Shown piece by piece: positions 1-10,639 of a stretch of DNA of 64,000 bases; position 1 is the first letter of the stretch; the number at the start of each line of letters is the position of its first letter. The position numbers were made by a program, and so were the translations under genes. The stretch spans positions 87,961,018 through 88,025,017 of the forward strand of contig NC_084794.1 in the NCBI RefSeq assembly GCF_963169125.1, read 5' to 3'. Under the pieces are notes generated by a model. It made no database searches, was not told where the DNA came from, and saw only the letters and a list, made by a program, of their open reading frames with translations. This DNA is from Humulus lupulus. Lineage: Eukaryota; Streptophyta; Magnoliopsida; Rosales; Cannabaceae.

Positions 1-2790
1 ATCACAGTAGACAACGAACTTGTCGTTGGGTGTTGGGACACTAAGTACTGGTGTTGAGCAAAGCTTATCCTTAAGCAACTGGAAGCTTTCCTCACACTTA
101 TCATTCCAGTTAAACTTTTGTTGCTTCCGGGTCAGGTTGGTGAGTGGAGTGGCTATCTTAGAAAAGCCCTCTACAAACTTTCTATAGTAACCTGCTAGCC
201 CTAAGAAGCTTCTTACTTCCGACGCGTTCTTTGGTCTAGGCCAATCCTTCACGGCCTCTACCTTCGATGGATCTACTGCAACTCCGTCTCTCGATATGAT
301 GTGCCCGAGGAACGCCACTTGTGAGAGCCAAAACTCGCATTTCTTGAACTTCGCGTAGAGTTGGTGCTCCTTCAATCGCGTCAAAATCATCCTCAAGTGT
401 TCCTCGTGCTCCACTTCATCCTTGGAGTAAATTAAAATGTCGTCGATGAACACAACGACGAATTTATCCAAGTAGTCCTTGAAGACCCTATTCATTAAGT
501 CCATAAACGCGGCTGGCGCGTTAGTAAGACCAAAAGACATAACCAAGAACTCGTAATGTCCATAACGAGTCCTAAAGGCTGTCTTAGGAATATCTTCCCC
601 CTTTACCTTGAGCTGATGATACCCAGACCGTAAATCGATCTTAGAGAATACAGTCGCGCCTCGGAGTTGATCAAACAAATCATCAATCCGAGGTAGCGGG
701 TATTTGTTCTTAATCGTTACTTTATTCAGCTCACGGTAGTCTATGCACATGCGCATACTTCCGTCCTTCTTTTTCACGAATAGTACCGGAGCTCCCCATG
801 GTGAATGGCTTGGCCTAATGAAACCCAAGTCTAGGAGTTCTTGTAGCTGCGTCTTTAACTCCTTGAGTTCCGTAGGTGCCATCCGGTATGGTGCCTTAGA
901 GATAGGCTCGGTGCCCGGTACTAATTCTATCGTGAAGTCTATTTCTCTAGTTGGCGGCAATCCTGGCAAGTCATCGGGGAAAACTTCTGGAAATTCTTGT
1001 ATGACTCGAACATCTCCAACTTTGAGTGATGTCTCCTTCTCCACATTCGTGATGTTGGCTAAGAATGCTTGACATCCTTTCTCCATCATTCTCTGAGCTT
1101 TGAGAGATGATACTAACGGTGTGCGTAGTCCTGAAGCTTGTCCCATGAAGCACAGTTTCTGGCCGTCAGGAGTATCGAATGTCACCTTCTTGCGTCTGCA
1201 GTCGATCGTTGCGCCATGCCGTGCTAGCCAATCCATGCCTAGTATGACGTCGAAGTCTTTGATCACCAGCTCTATCAGGTCTCCTTCTAGTTCCTTGTCC
1301 TCAATCTTGATTGGTACGCCTCGTACAATTCGTGATGATAGAACTACTTTGCCCGAAGGCAACTCGGTTGCAAACCTAGTTCTAAATCTTTCACTAGGTT
1401 TGTCTAGTTTATCTATCATTCCTAACGAAATATACGAATGGGTGGCTCCCGAATCAAATAATACATGACATAGTTTATTGAGGATGGAAACCTGACCTGT
1501 GACCACCTTGTTGCTAGCATCTGCCTCTCCTTGGGTTAAAGCAAAAACCCGAGCAGGAACCATCTTTTCGTCCTTCTTTCCTTCCGGCTTTTGCTGAGGA
1601 CAGTCTCTTTTACGATGCCCTTCTTGACCACAGTTGAAACACTCCTTGGTGTTGGCACGGCATTCTCCGGGGTGCTTCTTCTGACATTTAGCACATGGCG
1701 GGTATTCCACGTACCCCGACTTGTTTCCCCCATTATTTGGTCGTGCCCTTTTGTTGTTGTCAACTTGCCTGTTGTCAGGATGCCTTCTCTTATGTCCGTT
1801 GCCGTTGTTGTTGGACTGACTGTTGCCGCTATTGGTAGACTGATTGCTGTTCCGACTGGCCTGAGGTTGGCTCTGTTGTTTAGGTTCCGGCTTGCTGGCT
1901 TCTTCTTTGCTCACGTTGGCTTGCAACCTTTCTACTTCAATTGCCGTCTCAAGAACGTCGGCATATGAAGTGTTTCCCGGGTTTGCTAGTTTAACCCCCA
2001 TCTCGATCTTCGGGCGAAGTCCTCTAACAAACTTGTTCACCCTTAGATAGTCGGTTGGAACCAACTCTGCTGCGAACTTTGCTAAGCGATCGAACTGACG
2101 AGCATATTCCGCCACTGTTAAGTTCCCTTGCTTCAGATTGGTGAACTCTTCAACTCTCGTAGCAAGCACTGCTGAATTGTAGTACTTCTTGTGGAAGAGC
2201 TCCACAAATCGGGTCCACGTCATAGTGGCAGCATCGTGGGATTGCTGGACCAAATCCCACCATATCCTGGCATCTTTCTTGAGTAAAGATGAGACGCAGG
2301 ATATGCGGTCAGCATTATTGAGGTTCATGTGGGCTAGGATCGGCTCCACATTCCTTAGCCATTCTTCTGCTTCAAAGGGGTCCGTAGTCCCTTCGAAGTT
2401 CGGAGCGTGCTGCTTGCGGAACCTCTCGTACACTGGCTCCATATGCTGTACAGGATAAGGAGCGTAGTTCGTCATAGGCCATCCCCCATACGGACCAACT
2501 TGTTGGGGTGCTGGGGCCATTGGCTGTGGCTGCGGCTGCGGCTGCAGCTGCGGCTGCGGCTGTGGCGGAGGCTGAGGCTGAGATTGAGCCTGTTGGCGTC
2601 GTTGCTGCAGAAGTTCCTCAACTTGTTGTCGCAGTCTGGCAATCTCTGCAGTGTTGTCAGCTGGCTGTGCCGGCGCGTTGCGGCGAGCAGTAACACGCAC
2701 TCTCCTTCGGCGAACGGTAGGGACCGCATTGGTCGCTGGAACATCGTTGGAAGCGTTCCCGTTGGTGCGAGCAGATCTTCGGAGAGACAT
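1..2790 (-). CDS. gag-pol: Gag-Pol polyprotein of E1, intact, 3' end off-window
   Basis: One reading frame of 930 codons runs without a stop from ATG at 2790 to base 1. Gag (roughly residues 1-420) has a Gln/Pro repeat near residues 68-92, the retrotransposon gag core from about residue 120 ([10 protein letters not shown]), a Cys-rich [12 protein letters not shown] motif and a CCHC zinc knuckle [14 protein letters not shown] at about 383-396. Aspartic protease follows with the active-site [11 protein letters not shown] near 445. Reverse transcriptase starts near 593, with CIDYREL near 681 and the catalytic FIDDILIYS near 779; all catalytic aspartates are present. The RNase H domain opens with its first aspartate in VYCD at the edge. 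Integrase and chromodomain are not seen. The frame is ordinary for a chromovirus and shows no damage, so the protein could be functional. Confidence 0.95.
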   Translation of the reverse strand, partial: MSLRRSARTNGNASNDVPATNAVPTVRRRRVRVTARRNAPAQPADNTAEIARLRQQVEELLQQRRQQAQSQPQPPPQPQPQLQPQPQPQPMAPAPQQVGPYGGWPMTNYAPYPVQHMEPVYERFRKQHAPNFEGTTDPFEAEEWLRNVEPILAHMNLNNADRISCVSSLLKKDARIWWDLVQQSHDAATMTWTRFVELFHKKYYNSAVLATRVEEFTNLKQGNLTVAEYARQFDRLAKFAAELVPTDYLRVNKFVRGLRPKIEMGVKLANPGNTSYADVLETAIEVERLQANVSKEEASKPEPKQQSQPQASRNSNQSTNSGNSQSNNNGNGHKRRHPDNRQVDNNKRARPNNGGNKSGYVEYPPCAKCQKKHPGECRANTKECFNCGQEGHRKRDCPQQKPEGKKDEKMVPARVFALTQGEADASNKVVTGQVSILNKLCHVLFDSGATHSYISLGMIDKLDKPSERFRTRFATELPSGKVVLSSRIVRGVPIKIEDKELEGDLIELVIKDFDVILGMDWLARHGATIDCRRKKVTFDTPDGQKLCFMGQASGLRTPLVSSLKAQRMMEKGCQAFLANITNVEKETSLKVGDVRVIQEFPEVFPDDLPGLPPTREIDFTIELVPGTEPISKAPYRMAPTELKELKTQLQELLDLGFIRPSHSPWGAPVLFVKKKDGSMRMCIDYRELNKVTIKNKYPLPRIDDLFDQLRGATVFSKIDLRSGYHQLKVKGEDIPKTAFRTRYGHYEFLVMSFGLTNAPAAFMDLMNRVFKDYLDKFVVVFIDDILIYSKDEVEHEEHLRMILTRLKEHQLYAKFKKCEFWLSQVAFLGHIISRDGVAVDPSKVEAVKDWPRPKNASEVRSFLGLAGYYRKFVEGFSKIATPLTNLTRKQQKFNWNDKCEESFQLLKDKLCSTPVLSVPTPNDKFVVYCD

Positions 2791-3314
2791 CGTAGCAGAG
2801 TTCTAACAGTTAAAAGAAACATGTTAGAACTTTTCCTAATAGGCTCTAAGGCAAAAACTTATTCTAAAACAAACATATCTCGGACCTGTTTATTATGACT
2901 TTTTATGAAAAATTATATAGGTCTTTATTTATTATTAGAGTGGGTTTCTATACTTAGAAAAACAAGTCATATTTATTTTCTAAGTGTGTTTCTAATAATC
3001 CTATATGACTTAATTCTCAGGCTCGAAACTTATCTTTGTTCCAAAGTTAACCATATTGAGGGAGGGCTGGGATCAGTAAAATCGTTCCCACTACTAAGGC
3101 CCCCTAACTCTCAATAAGGAAACCAGGTTCATTGATTTGTATCCACCCTCACCGAACTCAGTCATTATTCATTTTATTTAGTATTTATTATGATTGTGAA
3201 AAAAAATTCAAACTCACACATGATATTCAAATAGCATGTTTATTCATTTGGAAAACAATTTCACTTATTACAATCATAACATAAAAGTAAATAAAGCAAA
3301 TAAAAACTACTAAT
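2791..3314 (-). other. Spacer between the extra ORF and gag of E1
   Basis: About 520 bases lie between the stop of the upstream ORF and the gag ATG. The stretch is AT-rich and has no open frame worth calling. It belongs to the untranslated leader of the E1 RNA; packaging or dimerisation signals would be expected here, but I recognise none. Confidence 0.5.
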
Positions 3315-3797
3315 CTAAAAATCGGGATCTTCTACATCCGATCCGTCATCTAACATATCATCATCTATTGCCTCATAGTCATCATTATCATGAGCATCAA
3401 AATGCCCTCTAGGAAGGTTTGTGAGAATCCTATTCTTTTGCTCCTTGGTGAATTGAAATTCAAATTTTGCAGTGAACCTAACTAAGAGGAAATAGTATCT
3501 CATTGCTAATGGTGATTCATCCTCATCATTCATTTCTTCCCATATTTCTTCTAAGGCTGCTATTACAGGATGGAAATCTTTAAACAACCTAATCACTAAT
3601 ACATATTGTTCCGTTGATCTTAGCATTATTTGTTTAGCCTCTTGAAGGCCACCTATTGCTTGGTGAAACAAAAGCAACCTTTGTGTAATCCTTTCTAGGG
3701 CTCCTACGGTGTTTCTTGGCTCCCTTATTCTTTTTAAGGCCTTAATGGCTCGGATATCTTGGTAGGTTAAAGCTCCATTCATTTTTAACTGAAACAT
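3315..3797 (-). CDS. Unrecognised 160-aa extra ORF between the 5' LTR and gag of E1
   Basis: The frame begins at ATG 3797 (a second ATG follows at 3782; an in-frame TAG lies a few codons upstream) and ends at TAG 3315. It is in the same orientation as gag-pol and sits in the leader, about 130 bases after the primer site. The protein is predicted mostly helical (ITQRLLLFHQAIGGLQEAKQ, then a hydrophobic/acidic helix around VIAALEEIWEEM) and ends in a strongly acidic tail (DDDMLDDGSDVEDPDF). No zinc finger, protease or polymerase motif is visible and I do not recognise the family. Extra ORFs upstream of gag are known in some plant Ty3/gypsy elements (Ogre ORF1), but not as a standard chromovirus part. 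A possible 75-nt intron (GTAAGT at 3863, AG at 3789) would move the start to 3782; this is only a guess. Confidence 0.6.
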   Translation of the reverse strand: MFQLKMNGALTYQDIRAIKALKRIREPRNTVGALERITQRLLLFHQAIGGLQEAKQIMLRSTEQYVLVIRLFKDFHPVIAALEEIWEEMNDEDESPLAMRYYFLLVRFTAKFEFQFTKEQKNRILTNLPRGHFDAHDNDDYEAIDDDMLDDGSDVEDPDF

Positions 3798-3927
3798 AAA
3801 CACTAAAGTTGTTAGCTATACACATAGACAAAGTAACTTGTAACTTGTAACTTAAACACTTACTTGGCGGTCCGATTCGGAGCTTTGAGCATGTGTATCG
3901 AGGAGAACTTCATGCGAAGGAACCGTT

Positions 3928-3939
3928 GCTTTGATACCA
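3928..3939 (-). promoter_or_regulatory. Primer binding site of E1
   Basis: On the minus strand TGGTATCAAAGC follows the LTR end (TTACA, 3942) after two bases. It matches the 3' end of initiator tRNA-Met, the usual primer of chromoviruses, with one mismatch (A for G) against TGGTATCAGAGC. Confidence 0.85.
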
Positions 3940-4287
3940 ACTGTAACGACCCACTAATCTAGACTAATTGGACCATTATCGAAACTATACATAAAACTTA
4001 CATTTTTACGAAAACACCATAATTTATTGAGTAACTTGAAAATAAGAGTTATTTACAAATAAATAGAATACTAAGAAGGATTTTGGGATCCCATTGTCTT
4101 TAAAAACAAAAGATGATTTAAAAATAAAAGACATTACATAATAATGCGGAAAATACACATAAAACCATAAAAACATAAAAGGAGACTATATCCTCGAATC
4201 GAATAACGCTCGGCCCCTTGACTCCATTCATCATCGATACACATCCTCCAAGCGTCACGAATCTTACCGCCTCTTAAACTTATTTTC

Positions 4288-4643
4288 CTGCACATAAACA
4301 GAAAGGAGTGAGCCTAATGCCCAGTAAGGAAAATCTAACACAAAGTCACATACATAATTTCATAAGAAAACATAAAGACTTAACATAATACATATAACAT
4401 ACACTTATTATAATGGCCATTATTACTTGGGGTCCCATAGACTAAACAAGCATATGCCCATGGGATTAATGGGGTCCTACTAGCTAAGTAGGTCATATGC
4501 CCATAACCCATTTGGGGTCTTGTTAGTCATATGGGTCATATGCCCAAGCCTACAACATACACATATACATATCATAACACTTTTAATAACATAAACATAT
4601 AACATAAGCACATAACATATTAATTCTAGCCTATTTTCCTTAC
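4288..4643 (-). other. Intron-like conserved module in the E1 LTR
   Basis: On the minus strand a donor-like TTTG|GTAAGGAAAA (4643) is followed 356 bases later by a pyrimidine-rich tract and acceptor TTTATGTGCAG|G ending at 4288. The tract includes TTACTGGGC and GGCTCAC, blocks shared with the LTRs of E3, E4, E5, E7, E8 and E9. Splicing is inferred from motif match and conservation, not shown. Confidence 0.4.
4451..4546 (-). repeat. Short CATATGCCCA repeats in the E1 LTR
   Basis: CATATGCCCA occurs at 4451-4460, 4494-4503 and 4537-4546, each 43 bases apart, with related GGGGTC and TAGT sequence between them. The repeats lie inside the intron-like module, in the place where other families here carry their own short repeats. 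Confidence 0.6.
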
Positions 4644-5103
4644 CAAAGTTACCGAGATAAAATGGACTGAGTTAGGACTTTTGGAACACTCCTAAAACCA
4701 CAATGAACAAGGGTGAGTCTAAAGAAAGGAGATGAAATGAAAGAGAATAGGAAGACTAAACCATTAAACGAAAATATGCTTACCACCACTTAAGTGCTTA
4801 AGAACTTGGATTCCCTAACCAAAAATAAGAATAAGGTTAGGGGACTGAGTAGAAGGTTTTGAGAAAAGAAATAACATAGAATACAGAAAGGACTAGAGTT
4901 TTGGGTTTACCTCAAAGATTGCAAGATCAATCTAACCTTCACCGAAATACTATAGAACTCACTTCCCAAAGTGTTTGATAAGCTTATGATGTTTAAGCTT
5001 ATAGTTTTTTTCCCCAAACCAAGTGTTTACACTCTCACACTCACTTAACACTAGCAGCCTCTGAACTTAGAGAAAATGGTGAATAATGGCTGGGTACTAG
5101 GTC

Positions 5104-5115
5104 CTATTTATAGAG
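5104..5115 (-). promoter_or_regulatory. TATA box of the E1 LTR
   Basis: The minus strand reads CTCTATAAATAG, a strong plant TATA box, about 745 bases from the LTR start. Transcription of E1 would begin near 5080 and read leftwards through the leader and gag-pol. Confidence 0.75.
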
Positions 5116-5294
5116 TTTGGGAATGAAAATATCTTGATTTTACTTGAATAAAAATAATGGCTTTTTAGGTGAAAATCATTTGAATAATCGTTCAGCAGAG
5201 GCTGAAGACTCGTTCAGAAGATGCTGGACTGTTGAAGGAGTTTGAATGGCTGAAGGGAAAAGAATTCAAATGTATTTGAATTCATGCTGGTGGA

Positions 5295-5423
5295 GGCGAT
5301 ATATCGCCCCCTATAGGCGATATATCGCCTGGACCTTTGTTCCCGAGGCGACCGTGCATCGATTCGTGTTTTCCGTATCTACGTGCTGCGACATATCGCC
5401 CCCTATAGCTGCGATATATCGGC
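5295..5423. repeat. Cluster of GGCGATATATCGCC palindromes in E1 U3
   Basis: Two perfect 14-bp palindromes GGCGATATATCGCC lie at 5295-5308 and 5316-5329, separated by CCCTATA. Two diverged copies follow at 5388-5400 (GCGACATATCGCC) and 5411-5423 (GCGATATATCGGC), the pair again separated by CCCTATAGCT. They sit about 180-310 bases upstream of the TATA box, an enhancer-like position. Confidence 0.8.
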
Positions 5424-5858
5424 ATACGCTGAATATTTAAACACGAATTTACACATTTTTAGCTGAGTTTGAATGGAGTAAACAGCCTTGACTAAGCCCT
5501 CAACGTGCTCAAAGCTGCTGACTGACCCTATACATTCAAACTTTTACCCTTATTTAATTTAATCCTCAAAAATACTTAATCCTTAATTACCATTCAAAAC
5601 ATGTGCTTAAAGTCCTATTGGTTGATGTCTAAAACTTATAATATAATAATATATTCCTTAATATCAGACACATTAATCAAACCTTAGGTTATACTTAATA
5701 TTCTTAAACTATAGGTTAAACTTAGAAAATCTATAAGTACTACTATGAGTGTCCAAATAACTCCCGGTCTGAACCAAAAATCCAAAGTAACAATGATAAC
5801 ACTAAACATACTATAATACTACTAAATAATTAGCTAAGTAAAGTTCTTGGACTCTACA

Positions 5859-7666
5859 AGCTGTGAGTCACTATAAATATCAAGCGTCTTTATGCTCATG
5901 TCTTTCACCATTCTCAATCCAGCGAGGAGTGCTTCGTATTCGGCTTCATTATTTGATGCGGTGAAGTCGAACCTAATGGCGCAGTGAAATCGATGCCCTT
6001 CTGGCGTTATCAATATCACACCCGCTCCTGCGTGGGATTCGTTGGACGACCCATCCGTGAATAACTTCCACGAAGGAGTTTCATCTTGAGGTTCAGGCTC
6101 ACTAGGCTTTTCACACTGCTCGTTGTCTGGGAGTTCGGTGAACTCTGCAATAAGATCAGCCAAGACTTGTCCTTTTACTGCTGCTCGCGGTGAATATGTG
6201 ACATCGAACTGCTCTAGTTCGACTGCCCATTTTAATAATCGCCCAGCCACCTCTGGTTTTTGGAGGACTTGTCGAAGGGGCTGGTCAGTTAAAACTGTGA
6301 TAGGGTGGGCTTGAAAGTAAAGACGTAGCTTCCTTGAGGCCAGGATTAAACAGTATGCTAACCTTTCGATGGGTGGATATCTTAGTTCTGCTCCGATCAG
6401 CCTCTTGCTTACATAGTACACTGCTTTCTGTATGCCTTCCTCCTCTCGCACTAGTACCGCACTCGCAGCAACTTCCGTGATCGCCAGGTAAATGAACAAA
6501 GTTTCTCCTTCGATTGGCTTGGATAAAACGGGAGACTGTGCCATATGTGTTTTCAAGGCCTGAAAAGCTTGGTCGCAGTCTCCTGTCCATTCAAACTTCT
6601 TATTGCCCTTAAGTAGATTGAAAAAAGGGACGCATTTGTCCGTTGACTTCGAAATAAATCTACTTAGGGCTGCGATTCTCCCGATTAAACTTTGTACATC
6701 TTTGATATTTTCTGGCGATTTCATGTCGATTAGGGCTTTTATCTTGTCGGGGTTGGCCTCGATTCCTCTTGAATTTACAATGAACCCCAAGAACTTCCCT
6801 GATCCAACTCTGAAGAAACATTTGAGAGGATTTAGTTTCATCTGGTACTTGTTCAGTACATCAAAACATTCTTGTAAATCCTTCACATGTCCTTCTTCCT
6901 TCTTAGACTTCACCAGCATGTCGTCCACGTATACCTCCATGTTTAATCCGATCAATTCTTTAAACATGTGGTTGACTAACCGCTGGTAAGTCACACCTGC
7001 GTTTTTCAGTCCGAAGGGCATTACTTTATAGCAGTATAAGCCTGTATCGGTCCGAAAGCTGGTGTGATCCTCGTCAGGGGGATGCATGCTAATCTGGTGG
7101 TAGCCCGAATATGCATCCATGAAGGAGAGGATCTTATGTCCTGCAGTGGCATCGACCAACTGGTCGATTCTTGGGAGTGGGAAGAAATCTTTTGGGCAGG
7201 CTTTATTGAGGTCTGTAAAATCTACGCAGGTTCGCCATTTGCTGTTAGGCTTGGGAACCAGCACTGGATTGGAGACCCACGATGGATAAAACGCTACCCT
7301 GATGAACCCATTCTCCTTTAACCTTTCAACTTCTTCTTTTAAGGCTCTTGATCGATCTTTGTTGAGCAGCCTTCTTTTTTGTTTCACGGGTGGAAAAGTC
7401 TTGTCTATATTCAGGACATGGCTGATAACTGCAGGATCTATCCCAGCCATGTCTTTGTGCAACCAGGCAAAGACCTCCTGGTTCTTTCGCAAAAATTCCA
7501 CCAGTGCATGCTTCGTGATTGGTTCTAGGTTTTTCCCGACCTTCACGACTCTGGTCGGGTCTTTTTCGTCGAGTTGGACCTCTTCCAGGTCCTCGACGGG
7601 TTCAACATCCTCTTCAAAATCCCCAAAGCGAGGATCTAGATCTCTATCCTCACTTTGGGCAACACC
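5859..7666 (-). pseudogene. pol: E2 pol: RT, RNase H and archaeal RNase H, truncated
   Basis: The frame continues that of gag-PR after a single TAG at 7667-7669. Reverse transcriptase carries FPLPRIDQLVD, YSGYHQI and the catalytic YVDDMLVKSK, intact. A first RNase H domain follows; its expected first aspartate is replaced (LFIYLAI), as is common in this lineage. A second, archaeal-type RNase H begins with WKLFTDGSSNE and keeps its D, E (NNEAEYEALL) and second D (YSDSQL). The frame ends abruptly at the last motif, where E1 inserted, so integrase is missing. The final residues encoded before the next stop come from E1 LTR sequence. Confidence 0.9.
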
Positions 7667-10591
7667 CTATTTGGTGACTTCATCACCGGATTGGGCTTGC
7701 GCATCAATTGCCATCTGCAACCTTTCTGAGGTAGTGCTCTTTGACATTCCCTTTTTCGCCTTCATGACTGAGGCATTGTAGCACTCTCTGGCTTCCCTCT
7801 GGTTTCCCAATATGCGTCCTACTCCTGCGTCTGTCGGGAATTTCATGGCTAAGTGCCACATAGAGGTAACGGCCCGTAGATCAACCAGTATAGGTCTCCC
7901 AATGACGACATTGTACGCCGAAGGACAATCAACTACTATAAAAGTAGCGAGTAATGTCCTGGTGGCAGGCGCTATACCTGTCGTCACTGGTAGTCTGATT
8001 GATCCTGCGGGGGCAAGTCCCTCACCATAGAAGCCATATATTGTCTGGTTGCAGGGCTCCAGGTCCTTAACGGACAACTTCATGCGTTCCAGCGAAGACT
8101 TATACAGGATATTCACCGAACTTCCTGTATTGACCAGCACTCTCTTCACCATCATGTTGGCCATTTGGATATCCACGACCAGCGGATCGGAATGTGGGAA
8201 CCGGACATGTTGGGCATCGCTATCAGAGAAGGTTATCTCACCCTCTTTCGATCGAGCCTTTTTTGGCGCGCGGTCCTCCACAGTCATCATCTCGATGTCC
8301 TGGTCGTGGCATAGAGTCCGAGCGTATCGTTCTCTGGCCTTTCCGCTATTTCTCGCGAGGTGCGGGCCTCCACAAATGGTTAACAGTGTGCCAGTCATGG
8401 GGGTAGGCTGCAAAGGTGGTGAGCGTTGGCGTGTGGGTGCTTGCTCGTTGCCACCTGGAGCTTCTCGTTGGGAATTTCCCGAGGCCCGTATGTATCTTCT
8501 CAAGTGTCCTTGTCTAATAAGGAACTCGATTTCATCCTTTAGCTGGTTGCATTCGTTGGTATCATGTCTGTAGTCGTTATGATAACGACAGAACTTGGTA
8601 GTGTCTCTTTTTGAAATATCCTTTCGAATGGGGGCAGGCTTCTTATAAGGCACACTGGAATTTTTGGCCTGATAAACCTCTCCCCGAGACTCAACTAGGG
8701 CAGTGTAGTTAGTGAACCGAGGTTCATAACGATTACCCTTGGCTCGTTTATTGTCGGAGGTGGAAGGCTCATTGTGTGGCCGTTTTCCACCATTCTTGCC
8801 ATTGCTGTTGCCGTTGCCGTTAGGTTTAGACCCATTGGCGGCCTTGGCGGGCTCGACAACCTTTTTATCCTTGCCTGAAGGCTTTCCATCGTCGGCAATG
8901 GCATCTTCGAACTTGATATAACGATCAGCTCGGTCCAAGAATTCCTGGGTAGTTCTAACCCCATCTTTGTGGAGGCTCTTCCAGAGGGGGGTGCGGCGCC
9001 TAACCCCTGCGGTTATGGCCATCATTTTTCCTTCGTCCCCCACAGTTTTTGCTCCAGATGCTGCTCGCATAAAGCGCTGGATGTAGTCCTTTAGTGATTC
9101 TCCATCCTGCTGGCGAATTTCAACCAGCTGGTTTGCCTCAGTTGGATGCACATGACCTGCGTAGAACTGTCTGTAAAACTCCCTTACGAACATCTCCCAG
9201 GAAACTATGCTTGCAGGAGGAAACTTGAAAAACCACTCCTGCGCGGCATCAGAAAGTGTTGCAGGGAAGATCCTGCACCGAGCATCTTCGGACACTTTCT
9301 GAATGTCCATTTATATCTCAAACTTATTGACGTGAGATACCGGGTCTCCGTACCCATCAAATTTTGGAAGCGTAGGCATTTTAAACTTGCTAGGAGTCTC
9401 TGCCATAGCTATCCTCTGGATGAAAGGAGTGCCTTTCCTCCTGTCGTGGTCGATATGAGATGTTCTTCCCCCGACCAGTTGTTGCACCGCCTGGTTGAGG
9501 GCATCTATCTGGGCCTGCATAGCGACAGGAATCGCTGTGGCCTCTATTGCTGGGGGGATGTTCTCGCCATGTTGCTCACGGCGGTCATTGAGCACATCTC
9601 TCAAATCCTCGTCTCTTCTCTGCTGCTCGCTAGCTCCGAGCCGGTTGAGGACGTTATTTTGCCTGGATTACCCCCCAGCGTCCCGTCTGCCGGGTTGGTC
9701 ATCTTGAGGTGGCTGATTCCTGTTTCCACCTCTTTCGTCATTCCTCCGACCGACGTTTCCTCTGCCGGAATCGACTTCATCATAAGCATTGCCATCTCTG
9801 AATCGCGATTGGCTATGACGGGATCGACTGTTCCCTCGATTTCCTTCTCGGGCTGAAACGTCTCGAGCGTTAGAGGGTGGCCTGCGTTGGTCGTTAGGTA
9901 CCCGTGCATTATCATGCCGTGGGGGACCTCGGACCACAGAGCCTAACTATGAGTTCCTCCTGTTACCAGGAGGATGCTGTCCTCTGTTCGGAAGGTTCGG
10001 CTCGTCGTCCCTATGGCGTCTAGGACTACGAGGCTGCTACCCGGTCCTATTCTGCCTCTGCTACGGGGGATTGCCACGAACAGCTTGGGAAGGAGGCTGT
10101 GCTTCAGGGTCCCCTAGAGGGACATCGTCTTGAGGTGCTGGTGGCTGCTCAGGCCTTTATGGGCTCGAGGGTTGGATAGGCAGACTAGGATTAGGACCCC
10201 TGTGGGGTGGCCCATTCACGGGTTGATCAGGTTGCAAGGCAGGTGCAGCTTGATTCCTAGCCAATTGCAAGGCTGCCTCAAGGGCTTCCATGGCTTCGCT
10301 CTGGCGATGGTCCATCTCCGTCTGTCTCTCACTTAACTCCGCGCGCTGCTGTTCAATCTCTTGCTGCTGCCGCGCCATGACTTCGGCAGCACTTTCCTGA
10401 CTGGCCCTCAGATTGGCCAGCTCTTCATGCAACGCCCCCAGAGTACTCTTTAGCATCGCGTCATCCATTTCTTCCTCTTCAAAGTCCAAATGTGGCTCAT
10501 CCTCAGCCACGCTTGCAGGAGGAGGAGGAGGAGGCGGGTTTGATGGTGCAGCGGCGGCCGCCTGTCCAGTTTTCCTTGCAGTTTTCGCCAT
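7667..10591 (-). pseudogene. gag-pro: E2 gag and protease, interrupted by stops
   Basis: ATG at 10591 opens a frame that stays in phase to 7667. It encodes a Pro-rich N-terminus, a Gln/Glu-rich coiled-coil stretch, an Arg/Asp-rich region, the gag core (WEMFVREFYRQFY), a CCHC-like motif FCRYHNDYRHDTNEC and the protease. Stops interrupt it at 10157, 10061, 10037, 9947, 9668, 9311 and 7667 (lowest coordinate of each codon). All are TAA or TAG where glutamine fits, so each can be one C-to-T change. The protease active-site triad reads NTG instead of DTG, a G-to-A change that should abolish activity. No indel is needed anywhere. Confidence 0.88.
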
Positions 10592-10623
10592 TGGTTTTCT
10601 CAACGGTGATATATCAAGCTCTC

Positions 10624-10639
10624 AATGGAAGCACCAGAA
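10624..10639 (-). promoter_or_regulatory. Probable primer binding site of E2
   Basis: Directly inside the LTR end the minus strand reads TTCTGGTGCTTCCATT. Position and TGG start fit a primer site, and it differs from the iMet site of the chromoviruses here. I cannot name the tRNA with certainty. Confidence 0.4.

Larger units (their letters stand above)
1..5858 (-). mobile_element. E1: Ty3/gypsy chromovirus-like LTR retrotransposon, partial
   Basis: The element reads right to left: 5' LTR (5858-3942), primer site, an extra ORF, then gag-pol running off the left edge. Its 3' LTR and integrase lie outside the window. The right boundary is a TG terminus that interrupts the archaeal RNase H frame of E2, so E1 inserted into E2. 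The expected target duplication next to it is AGCTG at 5859-5863; its partner is off-window. All visible reading frames are open, which makes this the best preserved element here and probably the most recent insertion of the left-hand stack. Lineage rests on the iMet-type primer site and the gag/RT motifs; the chromodomain itself is not visible. Confidence 0.9.
3942..5858 (-). repeat. 5' LTR of E1 (1917 bp)
   Basis: The minus strand starts TGTAGAGTCC at 5858 and ends GGGTCGTTACA at 3942, so the LTR has TG...CA ends; the inner end is fixed by the adjacent primer site and the outer end by the break in the E2 frame. U3 (5858 to about 5110) holds a palindrome cluster at 5295-5423. The TATA box lies at 5104-5115, so R begins near 5080. 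The transcribed part contains an intron-like module (4643-4288) around three copies of CATATGCCCA. Confidence 0.85.

Noticed and set aside
743..2898. Plus-strand ORFs at 743-1072, 1100-1468, 1591-1968, 2189-2458 and 2407-2898
   Set aside because: They are antisense shadows of the open gag-pol frame of E1 and encode low-complexity Leu/Arg-rich or compositionally odd peptides without domains.
5246..5440. 64-aa plus-strand ORF over the E1 U3 palindromes
   Set aside because: It repeats the palindrome units in translation and runs against the direction of E1 transcription.
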